A stretch of DNA of 62,814 nt from Streptomyces sp. CB03234 (GTDB taxonomy: Bacteria > Actinomycetota > Actinomycetes > Streptomycetales > Streptomycetaceae): contig NZ_LIYH01000002.1 in the NCBI RefSeq assembly GCF_001905885.1, positions 1,310,918-1,373,731 on the forward strand, given 5' to 3'. This document shows, in pieces, positions 26,798 through 35,187 of this stretch (positions are counted from its first letter, which is position 1; each line of letters begins with the position of its first letter). A model generated the notes under the pieces. That model was not told where the DNA came from. It searched no databases and saw only the letters and a list, made by a program, of their open reading frames with translations. Both the position numbers and the translations under genes were made by a program.

Positions 26798-29332
26798 CTA
26801 CTGCTGAGGGGCTGGCGGCGCCTGCGGAGGCCACCCGGGGGTGGGCTGCTGCGCCGGGGGCACGGACTGGCCGGACTGGCCGGGCTGACCCGGCTGCTGG
26901 TACGGCTGCCAGCCCTGCGGGGGTACGCCGGGCTGCTGCTGGGGCGGGTACGGCTGCCCGGGCATGGGCTGGCCGTGACCCGGCATGGGCTGACCCGGCA
27001 TGGGCTGACCCGGCACCGGCGGGGCCATCTGCGGCGGCATGGAGCCCTGGCCGGCACCTGTCCACAGGCCCTGCGCCTGCTGCGCCCGTACGAAGTCCTC
27101 GGCGACCATCGCGGAGAGGTTGAAGTACGCCTCACGCGTCTTCGGCCGCATCATGTCGAGGTCCACCTCGGCGCCTGCTGCCAGGTGCTCGTCGAACGGC
27201 ACCACGATCACCCCGCGGCAGCGCGTCTCGAAGTGCTGCACGATGTCGTCGACCTTGATCATCTTGCCGGTCTCGCGGACCCCCGAGATCACCGTGAGCG
27301 AGCGCTGCACCAGCTCGGCGTACCCGTGCGCGGACAGCCAGTCGAGCGTGGTCGACGCACTGGACGCACCGTCGACGGAAGGGGTCGAGATGATGATCAA
27401 CTGGTCGGCGAGGTCGAGGACGCCGCGCATCGCGCTGTAGAGCAGACCCGTGCCGGAGTCGGTGAGGATGATCGGATACTGCTTGCCCAGGACGTCGATC
27501 GCCCGCCGGTAGTCCTCGTCGTTGAACGTCGTCGAGACGGCCGGGTCCACGTCGTTGGCGATGATCTCCAGACCGGAGGGCGCCTGCGAGGTGAAGCGGC
27601 GGATGTCCATGTACGAGTTGAGGTACGGGATCGCCTGGACGAGGTCACGGATGGTTGCCCCGGTCTCGCGGCGCACGCGGCGGCCGAGCGTACCGGCGTC
27701 CGGGTTGGCGTCGATCGCCAGGATCTTGTCCTGCCGCTCGGTCGCCAGGGTGGCGCCGAGGGCGGTGGTCGTCGTGGTCTTGCCGACGCCGCCCTTGAGG
27801 GAGATGACCGCGATCCGGTAGCAGGACAGCACCGGCGTACGGATCAGCTCCAGCTTGCGCTGCCGCTCGGCCTCCTCCTTCTTGCCGCCGAGCTTGAATC
27901 GGGCGGCGGCGGAGGGGTTACGGCTGGACTTGGCCTTCTGCTTGTTGTTGCGCAGCAGGCGGTCGGAGGACAGCTCGACGGCCGCGGTGTACCCGAGCGG
28001 CGCCCCCGGCACGGACCGCTCGCGCTGGTCGTGCGTGACGGACGTGGGCCAGGCGCCCCCGGTCCGCGGGTCGACGGGCGGCTGCTGGGGCGGTTGGGGC
28101 TGCTGGGGCTGCTGAGGGAACCCGTACCCACCCTGCGGCGGCTGCACCTGCGGCGGCTGCGCCTGCTGGCCGTATCCGCCCTGGGGGGCCGGGTGCGGCT
28201 GGGGCTGGGGCTGGCCGGGGTGCGGGAAGCCGTATCCGCCCTGGGGGGCGGGCTGCGGCTGGGGCGGCTGGCCCGGGTGGGGGAAACCGTAGCCCTGGGG
28301 TGCCGCCTGCGGGGTGGCCTGGGGCTGGCCGGGGTGTGGGAAGCCGTAGCCGCCCTGGGGTGCGGCCTGCGGCGGCAGCGGCGCGGCGGGCGCCGGTGCG
28401 GGCGGAGCCGATTGTTCCTGGGTCGGGGCCGGCGGTACGGGCCACTGCGGCGCACCCGTCGGCGCGGCCGGCTGGAACGCGGGCGGCAGCGGCGGCAGCG
28501 CCGCGCCCTGCGGGCCCGGCGGGGGAGACCACGGCTGCACCGGCTCGGGCGCGGGCGGGGCAACGTCCTGCGGCGCGGCGTCCTGCGGGGCAACGTCCTG
28601 CGGCACGGCGTCATCCACCGCCTCGGCGGCCTCGGCCTCCGCCTGCTGCGCCCCCTCGCCGCCGCCGCCGTCCGCCGCGGCTTCGGAGCGCTCGTCGCTG
28701 TCCGCGCCGCTCTCGACGGCGTCGTCCGCGGGAGCGCCAGCCTCGGCGGCCTCGGCGGCCTTGGCCCCGCCCTCCTCCGAGTCCCCGGAGGAGCCCTCGG
28801 GAGCGGAGGAGCCCTCGGGAGCCTCCGCCGACGTGGCGGCCTCGCGCTCCGCGATCTCGGCCATCTCACGCTTCAACGCGGCGGGAGAGAAGCGCATGGT
28901 GGCACCGCTCTCCACATCACCGCCCCCGAACGGCTGCGGCGCCTCGCCGGAACCCGGTTCGGCCGAAGGCGCGGGCACCGGATCAGGCGCAGGCGCGGGC
29001 GCGGGCTCATCGGCAGCCGAAGGCGCCGGAGGAACGGGCGCCGCAGCAGGCGCTTCCGGCGCACCCGGGGCCCAGTTCGGCTCGAAACCGCCGCTCTGCG
29101 GCGCCGGCAGCCCAGGCACAGCCACCGGAGTCGCCCCGCTCGGCGGCGGGGGAGGCGTGACCGCCGCCCCGCCGCCCGAGGACGTGTCGCCCGCGTTCTG
29201 CGTGTACCAGGCAGGCGGGGTGTAGTCGATGGTGAACTCACCCGTCATCTCGGCGGGATCCGCGTCGGACTGATCATCGACGGGCGGCGCGTTCCAGCCG
29301 CCCCCGCGGATCTCGTCCCGATCGCCGTTCAC
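26798..29332 (-). CDS. MinD/ParA-like ATPase of the T7SS locus (EspI-like)
   Basis: 844 aa, GTG start after AGGAGG. About 460 residues of Pro/Ala/Gln/Gly-rich, acidic low-complexity sequence, including repeats such as [11 protein letters not shown], precede a deviant-Walker A ATPase domain ([20 protein letters not shown], about residue 520). The domain contains [11 protein letters not shown] and [21 protein letters not shown] Pro/Gln/Met-rich tail ([13 protein letters not shown]) follows. This architecture matches the proline-rich MinD-like ATPase of mycobacterial ESX-1 (EspI). It probably regulates or energises secretion on the cytoplasmic face. The orientation is opposite to eccB. Confidence 0.9.
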   Translation of the reverse strand: MNGDRDEIRGGGWNAPPVDDQSDADPAEMTGEFTIDYTPPAWYTQNAGDTSSGGGAAVTPPPPPSGATPVAVPGLPAPQSGGFEPNWAPGAPEAPAAAPVPPAPSAADEPAPAPAPDPVPAPSAEPGSGEAPQPFGGGDVESGATMRFSPAALKREMAEIAEREAATSAEAPEGSSAPEGSSGDSEEGGAKAAEAAEAGAPADDAVESGADSDERSEAAADGGGGEGAQQAEAEAAEAVDDAVPQDVAPQDAAPQDVAPPAPEPVQPWSPPPGPQGAALPPLPPAFQPAAPTGAPQWPVPPAPTQEQSAPPAPAPAAPLPPQAAPQGGYGFPHPGQPQATPQAAPQGYGFPHPGQPPQPQPAPQGGYGFPHPGQPQPQPHPAPQGGYGQQAQPPQVQPPQGGYGFPQQPQQPQPPQQPPVDPRTGGAWPTSVTHDQRERSVPGAPLGYTAAVELSSDRLLRNNKQKAKSSRNPSAAARFKLGGKKEEAERQRKLELIRTPVLSCYRIAVISLKGGVGKTTTTTALGATLATERQDKILAIDANPDAGTLGRRVRRETGATIRDLVQAIPYLNSYMDIRRFTSQAPSGLEIIANDVDPAVSTTFNDEDYRRAIDVLGKQYPIILTDSGTGLLYSAMRGVLDLADQLIIISTPSVDGASSASTTLDWLSAHGYAELVQRSLTVISGVRETGKMIKVDDIVQHFETRCRGVIVVPFDEHLAAGAEVDLDMMRPKTREAYFNLSAMVAEDFVRAQQAQGLWTGAGQGSMPPQMAPPVPGQPMPGQPMPGHGQPMPGQPYPPQQQPGVPPQGWQPYQQPGQPGQSGQSVPPAQQPTPGWPPQAPPAPQQ

Positions 29333-29470
29333 TTTGCCTCCTGGTGTGGTCGAGCACCCTTGTGCCGTTGTGGGTGGGGGCGACCGTTCCTGTCGTCGTC
29401 GTCGTCCGTCCGCCCGGCTCTCCCCCTGGGGGCGCCGCGCACCCGCGGGCAGATTCGTGCCGCGCTCTTC

Positions 29471-29501
29471 CCACCCTAATCGTCAACAGTCTCCATACGT
29501 C
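29471..29501 (-). promoter_or_regulatory. Possible promoter of the MinD-like gene
   Basis: On the minus strand CTGACG (29501-29496), a 19-base spacer and TAGGGT (29476-29471), about 140 bases before the GTG. The spacing is longer than ideal. The rest of the 29333-29634 gap is a non-coding leader with a short GTC-repeat stretch; no gene was seen. Confidence 0.35.
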
Positions 29502-29634
29502 AGGCCCGTCGGCCCGCCATCGACGGTCACGTACCCCACCCGCTGCCGCCAAGTGACGTGCGTGCGCCACAGCGTGAAGAAGTTTCCCCTCAAAAAGGTA
29601 CATACGGGTGCGGATTCAAGGCCGGGGATACGCC

Positions 29635-30375
29635 TCAGTCCATCCGGCGGGCGCTGCCCAACAATCCGGTCTCGGCATCCGTGGCCTGCGTCATGACGAA
29701 CTGGCGATCGCGGCCTGTGCACCAGAGGGTGACCCCGTCGGCGAGCGTGGACAGGGCCTCCGCCTCGCCCCTCGGCAGGTTCATGATCCGGCCGATCTGC
29801 GTGGCCTCGTCCGGCGACACGCGCTGCACCCCCACGAGCCCCGACTTCTCCATCAACCGGGGTGCGACCGGGCTCAGATAGGGCAGCAGCGTCACCACCG
29901 ACTGCCATGGCCCGGAGACGACCCGTCCCCGCGGCGGCCGCATTCCGCAGTCACGTACGACGACGACCGGACTGCCGGCCGAGGCACCCTGCGGCGGTAC
30001 GCGCCCCACGTCGTGCAGCGTGATGCAGGGCTGCCCGCCGCCCGCGGCCTGCGCGAGCGCGGTCCAGGCCGGCGCGCGGCCCGTCTCCACGGCGACGCGC
30101 GCCCCGGTCGCGGCCGCCCGCAGCGCCATGACCTGCGCGGTCCACAGGCCGCCGATCAGCGTGACGTCGTACGGTGTCGGCCGGTTGATGCCCAGCACCG
30201 CCGGGCGGCCCTCGGCGTCGACACCAATGACCATCCCGTCGTCACCGACCGGCACGCCCAGCGACTCCAGTTGCTCCAGCGGGACCGAGTGGCGCTCACG
30301 GCGCGGCCCGATCAGCCCGAACCCGATGCGCGGCCGGCCGCCGCGTCCCGTACGTACAACGGATGGGGAAGACAT
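29635..30375 (-). CDS. Unrecognised T7SS-locus protein
   Basis: 246 aa from ATG 30375, which overlaps the eccE stop by one base (TGATG), so it is translationally coupled to eccE. I do not recognise the family. It is soluble-looking, with GVPVGDDGMVIGVDAEGRPAVLGINR near the N-terminus and IGRIMNLPRGEAEALSTLADGVTLWCTGRDRQFVMT near the C-terminus. The middle has GGLWTAQVMALRAAATGARVAVETGR, reminiscent of a nucleotide-binding fold but without a P-loop. Its coupling suggests a T7SS accessory role on the cytoplasmic side. Confidence 0.7.
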   Translation of the reverse strand: MSSPSVVRTGRGGRPRIGFGLIGPRRERHSVPLEQLESLGVPVGDDGMVIGVDAEGRPAVLGINRPTPYDVTLIGGLWTAQVMALRAAATGARVAVETGRAPAWTALAQAAGGGQPCITLHDVGRVPPQGASAGSPVVVVRDCGMRPPRGRVVSGPWQSVVTLLPYLSPVAPRLMEKSGLVGVQRVSPDEATQIGRIMNLPRGEAEALSTLADGVTLWCTGRDRQFVMTQATDAETGLLGSARRMD

Positions 30376-31658
30376 CAGCGGGCACCTCCGAGCGGAAGAG
30401 AGGCGAGCATCCCGGGAACCTGCTCCCGGTCGAGCCGGACGAGCCCGGTCCTCACCCCGCGCGCCGCCCGTTCCAGTTCGTGCCGCGCCGCCACGAGTTC
30501 CTCGTCGCTGCGCCCGGTGATCCGCACATGACCGGTCACCGTCGCCCCCTGCCGGTCGCCGCCGCTCACGGTCAGGCTGAACGTGCTGGCCAGCGCGGGG
30601 ATGGAGGTGAGCAGTGCCACCAGTTGCGGCATGGAGGCGCCCCCGGGGCCGAACTGGGGCCAGCGCGCCACCCAGTAGGTGGTGTGCCGCCGGTCGTCGC
30701 AGCGCCAGGTCCGCGACGTCTCCTGCGTACGCCGCCCCGGCGTCTGGGCCCGGCCCGCCTGTGCGATGGCGAGTGGGTTGGCGCACGTGGAGGTGGCGAG
30801 CGCCGCGGTCAGCTCCTGCTCGGTCAGCACGGTCGCCCGGAACCCGGCCCCGGCCAGGCGGCTCGCCAACTGATCCGCCGCCCGCACCACGCACTTCTGC
30901 GCGCCCTCCAGGCCACCGCCGCGCGCGGCCACGGCCTCCGGGCACAGCTCCGGGTCGAGCTTCAGCGCGATCCAGGTGATCCGCAAGGCCGGCGAACCGG
31001 TCTGCGCCTGGAGCGGCGCGTAGTTGCGCGCGGCCACCGACTGCTGCGGCAGGTGCGGGGCGGGCGCGGGCTGGGTGTGCTGCACTATCTGCGCCGACTC
31101 CAGCCGGATGCCGTCGACATCCAGTACGTCCCGTACGAGGCCGAGTGGCAGCGGCCGCGCGGAGCGGTCCGGGCGCAGGGCGGTGGCGTCCGACTCGACC
31201 TGGAGGACGGCCGTCAGGAACGTACCGTCGCCGATCATGCCGACCGGCCGCCGGTCGCGGTCGCTGTAGGCGTACGTCCGCAGGGCGGGGTCGCACTCGA
31301 CGACGGGTGCCAGCCCCGGCTCCGTACCCGGAGGCACCGTCAGTGAGGCAGCCCTGCGCGTGCGTGCCCGCAGCGCGAGCGCCGTAGAGAGCCACTCGGG
31401 CAGCGAGCGGCGGTGGCGGCGCACAACGGCGAGCAGCACCAGCAGCGCGGCGACCACACCGGCGAGGACCAGCAGCAGCGGATCGACGACCCAGGCCACC
31501 AGCAGCAGTGCCGCGGCCACCTCGATCAGCACGAACTGTTGCAATCGGAACGACCCGAACTGGCCGGGACGACCCTTGAGACGGGGTGCCGCCGCCGACC
31601 GGTCCGGCACCCTGGCCGGCGCGGCCGCGGCGGGCCGCGTCTGCGTCGCGGAAGCCAT
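30375..31658 (-). CDS. eccE: Type VII secretion protein EccE
   Basis: About 427 aa if ATG 31658 is used; a GTG 18 bases upstream (31676) is an alternative, and GGGGGGAATC could serve the ATG. Two adjacent N-terminal membrane spans (LQQFVLIEVAAALLLVAWVV and PLLLVLAGVVAALLVLLAVV) are followed by an Arg-rich stretch and a soluble domain with ESAQIVQHTQPAP, ITWIALKLDPELCPEAV and WVARWPQFGP. These are features of EccE, the peripheral subunit of the T7SS membrane complex. It is divergent from eccB with a 190-base shared upstream region. Confidence 0.9.
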   Translation of the reverse strand: MASATQTRPAAAAPARVPDRSAAAPRLKGRPGQFGSFRLQQFVLIEVAAALLLVAWVVDPLLLVLAGVVAALLVLLAVVRRHRRSLPEWLSTALALRARTRRAASLTVPPGTEPGLAPVVECDPALRTYAYSDRDRRPVGMIGDGTFLTAVLQVESDATALRPDRSARPLPLGLVRDVLDVDGIRLESAQIVQHTQPAPAPHLPQQSVAARNYAPLQAQTGSPALRITWIALKLDPELCPEAVAARGGGLEGAQKCVVRAADQLASRLAGAGFRATVLTEQELTAALATSTCANPLAIAQAGRAQTPGRRTQETSRTWRCDDRRHTTYWVARWPQFGPGGASMPQLVALLTSIPALASTFSLTVSGGDRQGATVTGHVRITGRSDEELVAARHELERAARGVRTGLVRLDREQVPGMLASLPLGGAR

Positions 31659-31848
31659 GCTGGAGATTCCCCCCACTTCGTCCCGATCACCCTGGCCTGC
31701 CAGGGCTTTGGCGGCTGGATCACCCTACCCGCCCCACAAGCACCCTCGGACAACAGGCATAGTAGGGGGCCGGTCCGACAACGAGGCCCCGGGTGCCATG
31801 CTCCCCCGGGCGCTCGCAAGTGACTGTGCCTTTCGAAGATGGGGACTC
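31659..31848. promoter_or_regulatory. Divergent eccE/eccB control region
   Basis: The region between the two starts contains a perfect inverted repeat CCCTGGC-ct-GCCAGGG (31690-31705) and a direct repeat GATCACCCT (31685 and 31719). It also has a minus-strand TAGGGT (31727-31722) that could be the eccE -10. I see no convincing -35 for either direction, so start sites are not assigned. Confidence 0.35.
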
Positions 31849-33396
31849 ATGGCATCACGGCGGGATGAGCTCAACGCGTACACCTTTGCGAAGAAGCGCA
31901 CGGTGGCCGCTTTCCTCCAACCTTCGCCCACGGTCACGGAGGAGGGGGCGCCGCGCCCGCTGCGCGCCATCGTGCCCGGCCTGATCGTGGCGGCGCTCGT
32001 GCTGGCCGGTTTCGGCGCCTGGGGCATGTTCCGTCCGAAGGCCCCCAAGGGCTGGGACGAAGCCGGTGCCAAGGTGATCGTCGGCAAGCAGTCGACCACC
32101 CGCTACGTCGTCCTCACCACCGGCAAGGGCAAGGACGGCAAGACCCTGCTGCACCCGGTGCTGAACCTCGCCTCCGCGCGACTGCTGCTGGACCCGCAGA
32201 AGTTCGGGGTCGTCCAGGTCAGTGACGACATCCTCGACGCGGGCAAGCCGCCGCGGGGCCCCATCCTCGGCATCCCGTACGCACCGGACCGGCTGCCCAG
32301 CGACACCGAGGCCGCCAAGGCCAAGCGCTGGGCCGTGTGCGAACAGCCCGGCGGCGGCAAGGGCGCCAGTGTGCAGAAGGCCACCTTCGTCCTCGCCGAA
32401 CGTGACTTCTCCCGCACCGACGGGAAGGAGCGGCTCAAGGACGGCCAGGTGCTGTACGTCAAGGGCCAGAAGGGCGCCCGCTATCTCGTCGACGCGTCCG
32501 GCACCAAGTACCTGGTGCGCGGCACCCCCACGGATGCCGCCGTCCTGACCACGGCGCTGGTCGGCCTGAACAAGGAGCCGCAGGCCGTCACGGACGACTG
32601 GCTGGCCACCCTCCACGACGGCAGCCCCATCGACTTCCCCGAGATCCCCGGCACGGTCGGCGAGCCCGCCGGTATAGAGGGACTCGGGACGAACGAGAAC
32701 CGAGTCGGCATGGTCCTGCTGGCCAAGACCGGTTCCGGTCCGCAGCACTTCGTCGTCCTGCCCGGCAAGGTGCAGCCGGTCTCCGACTTCACCGCCTGGC
32801 TGCTGATCAACCACCCGAAGACCAAGGACCTCAACATGAACGGCGAGGCGGCCGCCGTCGGCGTCCAGTCGTTCACGTACGACTCGACGACCTTCGGGTC
32901 CCAGTACCGCTGGCCGGCGCGCAAGGCCCAGCAGGCCAACTCCACCGGCGGCGAGGGCGCCCGCGACACCGTGTGCAGCGTGCTGCGCAAGGTCGACGAC
33001 AAGGGCCGCACCACCCTGTCCACCTGGGCGGGCCCCCGGTACCCCGCCGACATCACCGCGGGCGGCAGCAGCACCTACGTCACCCCCGGCAGCGGTCTGC
33101 TGTACACCCAGGTCCAGGGCAAGCAGACCAAGCCCGACGGCTCGCTGTTCCTCGTCACCGACACCGGGCTCCGGTACGCCGTCCAGGCGAACGGCGACAG
33201 TGACAGCGAGCGCTCCGACATCGGCACCGGCGGCCGGCAGAACCAGCAGGACGGCCGCCCCGAGCCCAGCCAGGCGCAGATCCGGCTCGGCTACGAGAAG
33301 GTCACCCCCGCCCTCGTACCCATCACCTGGTCGGAGTTCCTGTCCAAGGGTCCCCGGCTCGACACCAACAGCGCGCGCCAGCCGCAGGGTTCCTGA
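31849..33396 (+). CDS. eccB: Type VII secretion protein EccB
   Basis: 515 aa from ATG 31849 (Shine-Dalgarno GATGGGGA). MASRRDELNAYTFAKKRTVAAFLQP is the classic EccB N-terminus. A single membrane span (about residues 46-66, AIVPGLIVAALVLAGFGAWG) is followed by a large extracytoplasmic repeat domain with a cysteine pair (WAVCEQPG...DTVCSVLRK). EccB forms the outward-facing part of the T7SS complex. Five bases separate it from the mycosin gene, so they form an operon. Confidence 0.95.
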   Translation: MASRRDELNAYTFAKKRTVAAFLQPSPTVTEEGAPRPLRAIVPGLIVAALVLAGFGAWGMFRPKAPKGWDEAGAKVIVGKQSTTRYVVLTTGKGKDGKTLLHPVLNLASARLLLDPQKFGVVQVSDDILDAGKPPRGPILGIPYAPDRLPSDTEAAKAKRWAVCEQPGGGKGASVQKATFVLAERDFSRTDGKERLKDGQVLYVKGQKGARYLVDASGTKYLVRGTPTDAAVLTTALVGLNKEPQAVTDDWLATLHDGSPIDFPEIPGTVGEPAGIEGLGTNENRVGMVLLAKTGSGPQHFVVLPGKVQPVSDFTAWLLINHPKTKDLNMNGEAAAVGVQSFTYDSTTFGSQYRWPARKAQQANSTGGEGARDTVCSVLRKVDDKGRTTLSTWAGPRYPADITAGGSSTYVTPGSGLLYTQVQGKQTKPDGSLFLVTDTGLRYAVQANGDSDSERSDIGTGGRQNQQDGRPEPSQAQIRLGYEKVTPALVPITWSEFLSKGPRLDTNSARQPQGS

Positions 33397-33401
33397 CGGG
33401 G

Positions 33402-34622
33402 ATGCCGATGCCGTACCGCAGAACAAGCCTGCTGACCGCAGCCGCCACCCTCACCGCCCTCACAACGCTGTCGACGCCCGCGTACGCCGGCAGCGGCGAG
33501 TGCACCTTCCCGATGAAGAAGCAGATCGCCGGTACGCCGTGGCCGCTCCAGCGCGTGCTGCTGGACGAGCTGTGGCAGGACACCAAGGGCAAGGACGTAC
33601 GCGTCGCCGTCATCGACACCGGTGTCGACGACGTCAACCCGCAGTTGAAGGACGCCGTCGACGCCTCCGCGGGCGCCGACTTCCTCAAGCCCGAGAAGGG
33701 CGACAAGGACAGCAAGCGCGGTAAGACCGACGGCACCGTCGACGAGGTCGGCCACGGCACGAAGGTCGCCGGCATCATCGCGGCACGCCCCCGCAAGGGC
33801 ACGGGTTTCGTGGGGCTGGCCCCCGAGGCGACGATCATCCCGATACGGCAGAATGACGAGAAGAACAGCGGCAAGTCCGACACGATGGCGGAGGCGATCG
33901 ACCACGCGATCGCGAAGAAGGCCGACGTCATCAACATCTCGCAGGACACCACCCAGGCGCTGGGCCCCCAGTCGTCGCTCGGCCGGGCGGTCCAGCGGGC
34001 CCTCGACCAGGACATCGTGGTGGTCGCCTCGGCCGGCAACGACGGCCTCGACGGCAAGCTCAAGAACACCTACCCCGCGGCCTTCCCCGGTGTCCTCGCC
34101 GTCGCCTCCTCCGACCGCAACAACGAGCGCGCGGTCTTCTCCCAGTCCGGCACCTTCGTCGGCGTCGCCGCCCCCGGCGTGGACGTCGTCTCGACCGTCC
34201 CGGGCGGCGGCCAGTGCGTCGACAACGGCACCAGCTTCTCCGCCCCGTACGTCGCCGGCGTCGCCGCCCTGCTGCGCGCCAAGTACCCGGACTGGAAGAA
34301 CCACCAGATCGTCGCCCAGATCGAGCAGACCGCCGAACGCTCCATCAACGGCCGGGACAACCACGTCGGTTGGGGCGTCGTCGACCCCCTGCGCGCCCTC
34401 GACGGCGACGCGGGCCCCCCGGAAGCCCCCACCCCCGACCCGGGCCCCCCGAAACCCCCCGCCCCCGAACCGGCCCACCTGGCCATGTCGGAGACCCCCC
34501 AGGAACGCGACGAGCGGTACGCGACGTACGCCCTGGGCATCGCGGGCATCCTCGTCGCCGTGGTCGCGGGCACGGCGACCGTCGTACGGGACGCACGGGG
34601 ACGCAGGCGGCAGATGCGGTGA
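33402..34622 (+). CDS. mycP: Type VII secretion-associated serine protease (mycosin 1)
   Basis: 406 aa (ATG 33402; a second in-frame ATG at 33408). A signal peptide (cleavage near AYAG) leads into a subtilisin-like domain with catalytic Asp72 (VIDTGVD), His118 (GHGT) and Ser278 (GTSFSAP). A Pro-rich linker (PTPDPGPPKPP) and a C-terminal membrane span (YALGIAGILVAVVAGTATVV) follow. Mycosins sit outside the membrane, stabilise the ESX complex and may process substrates. It is transcribed with eccB. Confidence 0.95.
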   Translation: MPMPYRRTSLLTAAATLTALTTLSTPAYAGSGECTFPMKKQIAGTPWPLQRVLLDELWQDTKGKDVRVAVIDTGVDDVNPQLKDAVDASAGADFLKPEKGDKDSKRGKTDGTVDEVGHGTKVAGIIAARPRKGTGFVGLAPEATIIPIRQNDEKNSGKSDTMAEAIDHAIAKKADVINISQDTTQALGPQSSLGRAVQRALDQDIVVVASAGNDGLDGKLKNTYPAAFPGVLAVASSDRNNERAVFSQSGTFVGVAAPGVDVVSTVPGGGQCVDNGTSFSAPYVAGVAALLRAKYPDWKNHQIVAQIEQTAERSINGRDNHVGWGVVDPLRALDGDAGPPEAPTPDPGPPKPPAPEPAHLAMSETPQERDERYATYALGIAGILVAVVAGTATVVRDARGRRRQMR

Positions 34623-34640
34623 GGTACACGTCACTGATGA

Positions 34641-34668
34641 GTCCCAACGCAGGAACTCGTGTTGGGAC
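34641..34668. promoter_or_regulatory. Inverted repeat overlapping a -35 (candidate operator)
   Basis: GTCCCAAC (34641-34648) and GTTGGGAC (34661-34668) form a perfect 8-bp inverted repeat with a 12-base spacer. The right arm covers the -35 hexamer of the next promoter, as expected for an operator. It could alternatively be a weak terminator for eccB-mycP. Confidence 0.45.
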
Positions 34669-34690
34669 AGAGACTCGAATTGACTAGAGT
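34662..34690 (+). promoter_or_regulatory. Promoter of the T7SS substrate gene group
   Basis: TTGGGA (34662-34667), a 17-base spacer and TAGAGT (34685-34690), about 40 bases before the GTG at 34730. It is the best promoter in the cluster and would drive the two WXG-like genes and possibly the second mycosin. Confidence 0.6.
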
Positions 34691-34729
34691 GAACGAAGGA
34701 TTCACGAGTGTGACGAGGGGGACGCTGAC

Positions 34730-35170
34730 GTGGCCGGGTCGGACGGGGGCGGCAAGAAGGATCTCGAAGTCGGAGGAGTCACCCTCCAGGACTTCAGGAC
34801 ACGTATGCAGGAGCTGCTGACGGAGCTGGACGCATCGCCCGCGCAGCACCGCAAGATCGGCGAACAGAAGATCACGGCAGACGCCTACGGCCAGGGCTTC
34901 GGAGCGGCCACCGCCCTCCACGGGGCGTACGAGCAGGTTCGCAGCCGCCTCGAGGAACTGACCAGGGTGTTCGGCGAGACGATCGAGGGCATGGGCATCG
35001 CCGTCCACTTCGCCGACAAGGGTTACGCGAACGTCGACATCGAAGAGAAGGAACGCTTCGAAGCGATCCAGAAGCGCGTCGAGGAGCACGGGGCCGCCTA
35101 CAGCAAGGACGGGGCCAAGACTCAGCCGTCCACGCACACGAACACCGGTGACTCCGGCGGATTCAGCTAA
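34730..35170 (+). CDS. Small T7SS-locus protein with YxxxD motif (candidate substrate)
   Basis: 146 aa, GTG start after GACGAGGGGG. All-helical. A first amphipathic helix (LQDFRTRMQELLTELD) is followed by a loop with AYGQGFG and a long second helix (HGAYEQVRSRLEELTRVF). A YANVD sequence at residues 99-103 matches the T7SS export signal YxxxD/E. There is no WXG motif and no signal peptide. By analogy it is a secreted ESX partner protein; the specific role is unknown. The next gene begins 17 bases later. Confidence 0.72.
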   Translation: MAGSDGGGKKDLEVGGVTLQDFRTRMQELLTELDASPAQHRKIGEQKITADAYGQGFGAATALHGAYEQVRSRLEELTRVFGETIEGMGIAVHFADKGYANVDIEEKERFEAIQKRVEEHGAAYSKDGAKTQPSTHTNTGDSGGFS

Positions 35171-35187
35171 CGGGGGAGAGCAGACAC

